Assembly: GCA_046160865.1 (NCBI GenBank)
Contig: JBJXHG010000148.1
Span: forward strand, 1 to 19,036
Length of the DNA: 19,036 bases
From: JBJXHG01 sp046160865
GTDB taxonomy: Bacteria; Planctomycetota; UBA1135; GCA-002686595
Direction of reading: 5' to 3'
The notes under the pieces are model-generated. The model saw only the letters and a program-made list of their open reading frames with translations, searched no databases and was not told where the DNA came from. Positions within the stretch are counted from its first letter, which is position 1. Each line of letters begins with the position of its first letter. Shown piece after piece: positions 17,101 to 19,036 of the stretch. Both the position numbers and the translations under genes were made by a program.

Positions 17101-17560
17101 CGACATGAAATGGGAGAGCTGGGTCCGCCCGACGCCGGACACGATCCAAGCCTCCGCGCTCGTCAAGATCGAGCGCAAGATCGAGGCCGCCGGAACGCGC
17201 ATGGCGAGCGACCAGGTCGTCGTGGCTTCGATCCTGAAGAACGGCGTGCGTCAGCACAGTTTCGTCACGCCGCTGCCGCAGAACTTCACCGTCCTTGGGC
17301 ACGCGCCGTCGATCAACGGGCCGTTCGCGATGTCGTTGCCGAGCGGGGCGGACGGCGTGGCGCGCTTGCGGTTCTTGCTGAGCGGACTCGCGGCGGGTGA
17401 CAAGGTCGAGGTCGTCGTCGAAGGCGTGATCCCAGCCGACCCGCTGACGTACGACCCGACGCTCCCGAACTTCGGCAGCGGCTTCGACCCCGTTCCGCTC
17501 GCGTATTGGAGCTTCCCGGACACGGCGGCGCGCAAGCGCGTGATCGCGCTGACGTACTGA
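14174..17560 (+). CDS. Exported di-haem cytochrome c with propeller, Ca-binding loops and FnIII-like domain
   Basis: The 1128-residue product starts with a signal peptide (MKPPRLCFYTSAFTALAVAL...). Residues about 60-450 form a YVTN/NHL-like beta-propeller (LYAVNAHAGSVVRF, SHVLVRIDLASG, DSVVQIDLATNQ, DEVAILDLNGRVLRYIDLP). Two covalent haem sites follow, C467-A-S-C-H471 and C602-N-R-C-H606, about 135 residues apart as in MauG/cytochrome c peroxidase-type di-haem domains. Residues 811-845 hold two thrombospondin-type-3/EF-like loops (DSDGDDLFNADE, DFDGDGFSDGYE), likely binding Ca2+. An FnIII-like segment (from about 860) and a beta-rich C-terminus complete it. It should act outside the cytoplasm as an electron-transfer or oxidase-like protein; substrate unknown. 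ATG 14174 was chosen at the signal peptide; no Shine-Dalgarno sequence is seen. Confidence 0.9.
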   Translation: MKPPRLCFYTSAFTALAVALSAPSASSQSTTAPAASAATSSAGAGTRESKASFRELDNVEGSWINLNVVPVRPLLAVGDALYAVNAHAGSVVRFNAGTSTPVQTIPVPWGPTALGRRTSSDELLVVCGGSHVLVRIDLASGITKSVLDLPSEPRDLLVDNATDKAFVSCAGADSVVQIDLATNQIEHTYTVRGKNPVFLSFDAQRRVLVAPQLSGNNSGAISQSPTVLSASGAGVVDFAASPQVVTGLPDEDLFRIDPVARTIDPVAKATGSVLFAHGLNPATGKFWQLNTDAINKDPARQTEASVRGDFVRNRVTITTLPATPGTPATQHAFVDLDDTDVNAPGVQFDVERTIGQPCAIVFGASGLAAVAGLLTDEVAILDLNGRVLRYIDLPQGTIPRGLQLDVLERFLYVYGWGTNKIEIYRLLTDLVHVGTLDIGFDPTPQKVKEGRELFYSARFSMHNNSSCASCHIEGRTDMLLWNLSDPLRDDKGPMITQTLAGIGRTGPLHWRGEKARLVDFNPAFDKLLGGAQLDATPGGQFEKFEAFVMSIQNAANPLQHPERVVADHGGLKPPAGFGVAAGSALRGQTAFFEGHQDGGAACNRCHALPTGTSGDITATSNLDPLPKRTHLKVPHFLEMWRKEQPIVPVTFLHSGTKPYPLLGAGLTHAGRSNSLFDFIDEIFRFVPDQEKADLLAFVSQIDQGLAPGVHRALLVARTTLPAAGERLQNYFVGQARERNIDLVVYGRADFGQGTVPMRWSWNRATGLFTPETALRAEVPVEFFVGQASSATGGPFVVVGVPVGMGRTFGIDSDGDDLFNADELRLGTDPFTVDFDGDGFSDGYEVAHASLPTDATSLPSDTTAPSVSNLRVQWVSARVASLAWETNEPTSFRIEAAVPGEPAHLVQGGDLERVRRVLVTGLTPSSGAQDSRIYGGTLRVADASGLATVVPLPAFRSMDFAEAISDLPGPGYTVVVADMKWESWVRPTPDTIQASALVKIERKIEAAGTRMASDQVVVASILKNGVRQHSFVTPLPQNFTVLGHAPSINGPFAMSLPSGADGVARLRFLLSGLAAGDKVEVVVEGVIPADPLTYDPTLPNFGSGFDPVPLAYWSFPDTAARKRVIALTY

Positions 17561-17876
17561 GTGCCGGTTGCGGCCACGCCGACACCGGTTGCGGCCACGC
17601 CGACACCGGTCGCGGCCACGCCAACACCGGTTGCGGCGCCGAGATCGATTCGAGGTCCGGGCTCGATCGGTCCGGCGGGGTCTACGCGATCTATTTGGCA
17701 GGCACCTGGAACGACGCGTCGTTCTCGCCCAATCCTCCAGCGTGCGTTAGGCTCAAGCCGATCGGACCCAGTCCGTGGGATTGCGCGCGGCGCGCGCGAC
17801 TCTCCCCGCCCGGACGCGCTTCCGATGGCCCGCAGCCGGCCCGACCCGTCACGCCAACCGAGAACAGCCAGGCACG
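17561..17876. other. 316-bp intergenic region with minisatellite
   Basis: Apart from the tandem repeat at 17564-17637, I find no gene or RNA here. The plus frame in phase with the cytochrome stays open past its TGA through the repeat and beyond 17900, but after the repeat the translation is Arg/Ser/Pro-rich and unlike a protein domain. A promoter for the ferredoxin-like gene is expected near its 3' end; TTAGGCT around 17746 is only a weak -10 candidate. Confidence 0.5.
17564..17637 (+). repeat. 21-bp tandem repeat (about 3.5 copies) encoding PVAATPT in frame
   Basis: Units run 17564-17584, 17585-17605 and 17606-17626, plus a partial copy to 17637. Units 1 and 2 are identical; unit 3 differs at two positions. 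Each is seven codons and, in the same frame as the preceding cytochrome gene, encodes Pro-Val-Ala-Ala-Thr-Pro-Thr. The array begins three bases after that gene's TGA (17558-17560). Confidence 0.9.
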
Positions 17877-19016
17877 ATGACCGAGACCGCCATCCAAGAG
17901 ACCATCAAGGCCGCCGGAACGTTCCGCGTCGACCCGGTGCTCTGCATCGCTTGCGATGCGTGCTGCCAGGACTTCCCCGAAGTCTTCTACATGGGGGCGG
18001 ACCAGAAGGCGCACGCACTCGACGACCAGAAGGCCGACCTCTACAACGCGCGCGCGGTCGTCGACGTCTGCCCGACGGACGCGATCCTCTTCTCGGGCGA
18101 GTTGCCGCCCGCGGAAGACCTCTCGAAACTCGAGGAAGTCCCGGGTTGGGAGCTCTTGTGGGCGCAGTGGCGCACCGCGGAGGAAGACACGCTCGAGCGC
18201 GACCGCCGCTACGGTCGCGACTACCAAGTCGAGGAGCACGAGGGCTACGTGCGCGCGACGCTCAACCTGCCCGCCAAGACGCCGGCCGTGCGCGACCGGT
18301 TTCGTTACGGACTGCCCGAGATCATGCCGGAGTACGGCAGCCACGTGTGGGTGATCGGCAACACGCTGCACGTCACGGCCTGGGTGAAGGACCCGAAGAT
18401 CCGCGCGCTGACGCACACGTCGAGTTCGTTCCCCGGCCGTTTCACGACGTCCATCGAAGTGCAGCGCGACGTGATCGGCGCGAAGCACCGGCACGACGCG
18501 CACGGCCGCATCGAGGTGATCCTCTTCACCGACGCGAAGGTGATGGAGAGCTGGCAGTGGAAGGCGCACTTCATCACGACGAAGTGCACCGCGTGCACGA
18601 TCTGCGAGCGCGTCTGCCCGACGAACGCGATCTCGTCCGGCGAGCGCTTCTACATCGACCCGGACTTGTGCATCAATTGCTCGGTGTGCGGCGTGTACTG
18701 TCCGTTCGACGCGATCGACGACAGCCGCGAAGTGGTCGTGCCGAAGCTCACACCCAAGGAAGTGCCGAAGGCCGTCGTGCACGAGGAGCTGTGCACGGGT
18801 TGCGAGTTCTGCGTCGACGTGTGTCCCTTCGAGGCGCTCGAGATGCAGATGTGCGACGACGGCTTCAACCGCATCGCGGTCGTGATCGAGAAGAACTGCG
18901 TCTCGTGCAAGCTGTGCGAGCAGGTCTGCATCAAGGATGCGATCGAGGTGCCGAGGAAGCACCAGTTCGACGACATCGGCATGTCGTTCATGAATTACCT
19001 CGAAGACGGGCACTGA
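17877..19016 (+). CDS. Multi-cluster ferredoxin-like protein (five predicted Fe-S clusters)
   Basis: This 379-residue cytoplasmic-type protein begins with a small ferredoxin module (C23-x2-C26-x2-C29, partner C65-P66; an extra C30). A central region of about 170 residues without Cys motifs follows, with beta-rich segments such as YVRATLNLPAK, HVWVIGNTLHVTAWVKD and SSSFPGRFTTSIEV that look faintly CS/Hsp20-like. Four CxxCxxCxxxC sites end it: C237 (CTACTICERVCP), C265 (CINCSVCGVYCP), C306 (CTGCEFCVDVCP) and C341 (CVSCKLCEQVCI). In the last the usual Pro is Ile. It should carry electrons along a cluster chain; partners are unknown and no redox enzyme is visible beside it. ATG 17877 starts directly before the first module; no clear Shine-Dalgarno sequence. 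Confidence 0.88.
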   Translation: MTETAIQETIKAAGTFRVDPVLCIACDACCQDFPEVFYMGADQKAHALDDQKADLYNARAVVDVCPTDAILFSGELPPAEDLSKLEEVPGWELLWAQWRTAEEDTLERDRRYGRDYQVEEHEGYVRATLNLPAKTPAVRDRFRYGLPEIMPEYGSHVWVIGNTLHVTAWVKDPKIRALTHTSSSFPGRFTTSIEVQRDVIGAKHRHDAHGRIEVILFTDAKVMESWQWKAHFITTKCTACTICERVCPTNAISSGERFYIDPDLCINCSVCGVYCPFDAIDDSREVVVPKLTPKEVPKAVVHEELCTGCEFCVDVCPFEALEMQMCDDGFNRIAVVIEKNCVSCKLCEQVCIKDAIEVPRKHQFDDIGMSFMNYLEDGH

Positions 19017-19031
19017 GCCCGCGAAGCGGGC
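19017..19031. terminator. Small GC hairpin directly after the ferredoxin-like gene
   Basis: GCCCGC (19017-19022) and GCGGGC (19026-19031) form a perfect 6-bp stem with a GAA loop, starting right after the stop codon. The window ends five bases later, so whether a T-run follows cannot be judged. Confidence 0.5.
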
Positions 19032-19036
19032 GTCAG

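Noticed and set aside
14174..17560. Calling the cytochrome a MauG or cytochrome c peroxidase
   Set aside because: The haem spacing is similar, but distal ligands and active-site residues cannot be assigned by eye and the fusion partners differ; only di-haem cytochrome c is claimed.
17564..17637. CRISPR array
   Set aside because: The units are directly adjacent 21-bp repeats with no spacers, and there are no cas genes.

Overview
This 19 kb window is high-GC DNA with bacterial gene structure, most likely from an uncultured Planctomycetota lineage. The best clue is a roughly 160-residue Cys-rich C-terminal domain, with a CPC/GCANS/GDG.RC block and an end close to FCNPSTxNLTN..R..W. From memory I associate it with large exported proteins of deep-branching planctomycetes such as Poly30/Saltatorellus/Engelhardtia-type strains; that assignment is inference. 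The domain occurs complete in two genes, truncated in a pseudogene, and as a 22-residue relic.

Layout. 1-365: no gene is supported; the stretch is dominated by a large imperfect palindrome centred at 211. 366-1612 (+): a radical SAM core gene and a SPASM-domain gene joined by a 4-base GTGA overlap. 1649-3635 (-): a tight three-gene unit of two putative lipoproteins and a small basic protein. 3755-4528 (-): exodeoxyribonuclease III. 4637-6460 (-): exported seven-bladed propeller with the Cys-rich C-terminal domain. 6624-7475 (-): a divergent WaaP/Kdo-kinase-like protein, with a relic of the Cys-rich domain abutting its start. 7688-10396 (+): DNA polymerase I, perhaps leaderless. 10545-13361 (-): a 938-residue exported protein of 14 propeller-type repeats plus the Cys-rich domain. 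13435-14005 (-): a deleted, frameshifted paralogue of it. 14174-17560 (+): an exported di-haem cytochrome c fused to a propeller, calcium-binding loops and an FnIII-like domain. 17564-17637: a 21-bp minisatellite. 17877-19016 (+): a five-cluster ferredoxin-like protein.

ExoIII and Pol I fit together in base-excision repair but lie on opposite strands and are not an operon. The recurring theme is exported beta-propeller proteins: three different propeller types (WD40-like, GG-F-AGG/ARW-type and YVTN-like), two of them with the same Cys-rich C-terminal module. That module shows recent duplication (a gap-free 322-bp direct repeat), deletion and relic formation. The module and its possible secretion or anchoring role are the best candidate here for something poorly described. 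I see no CRISPR array, defence island, tRNA, rRNA or transposase.
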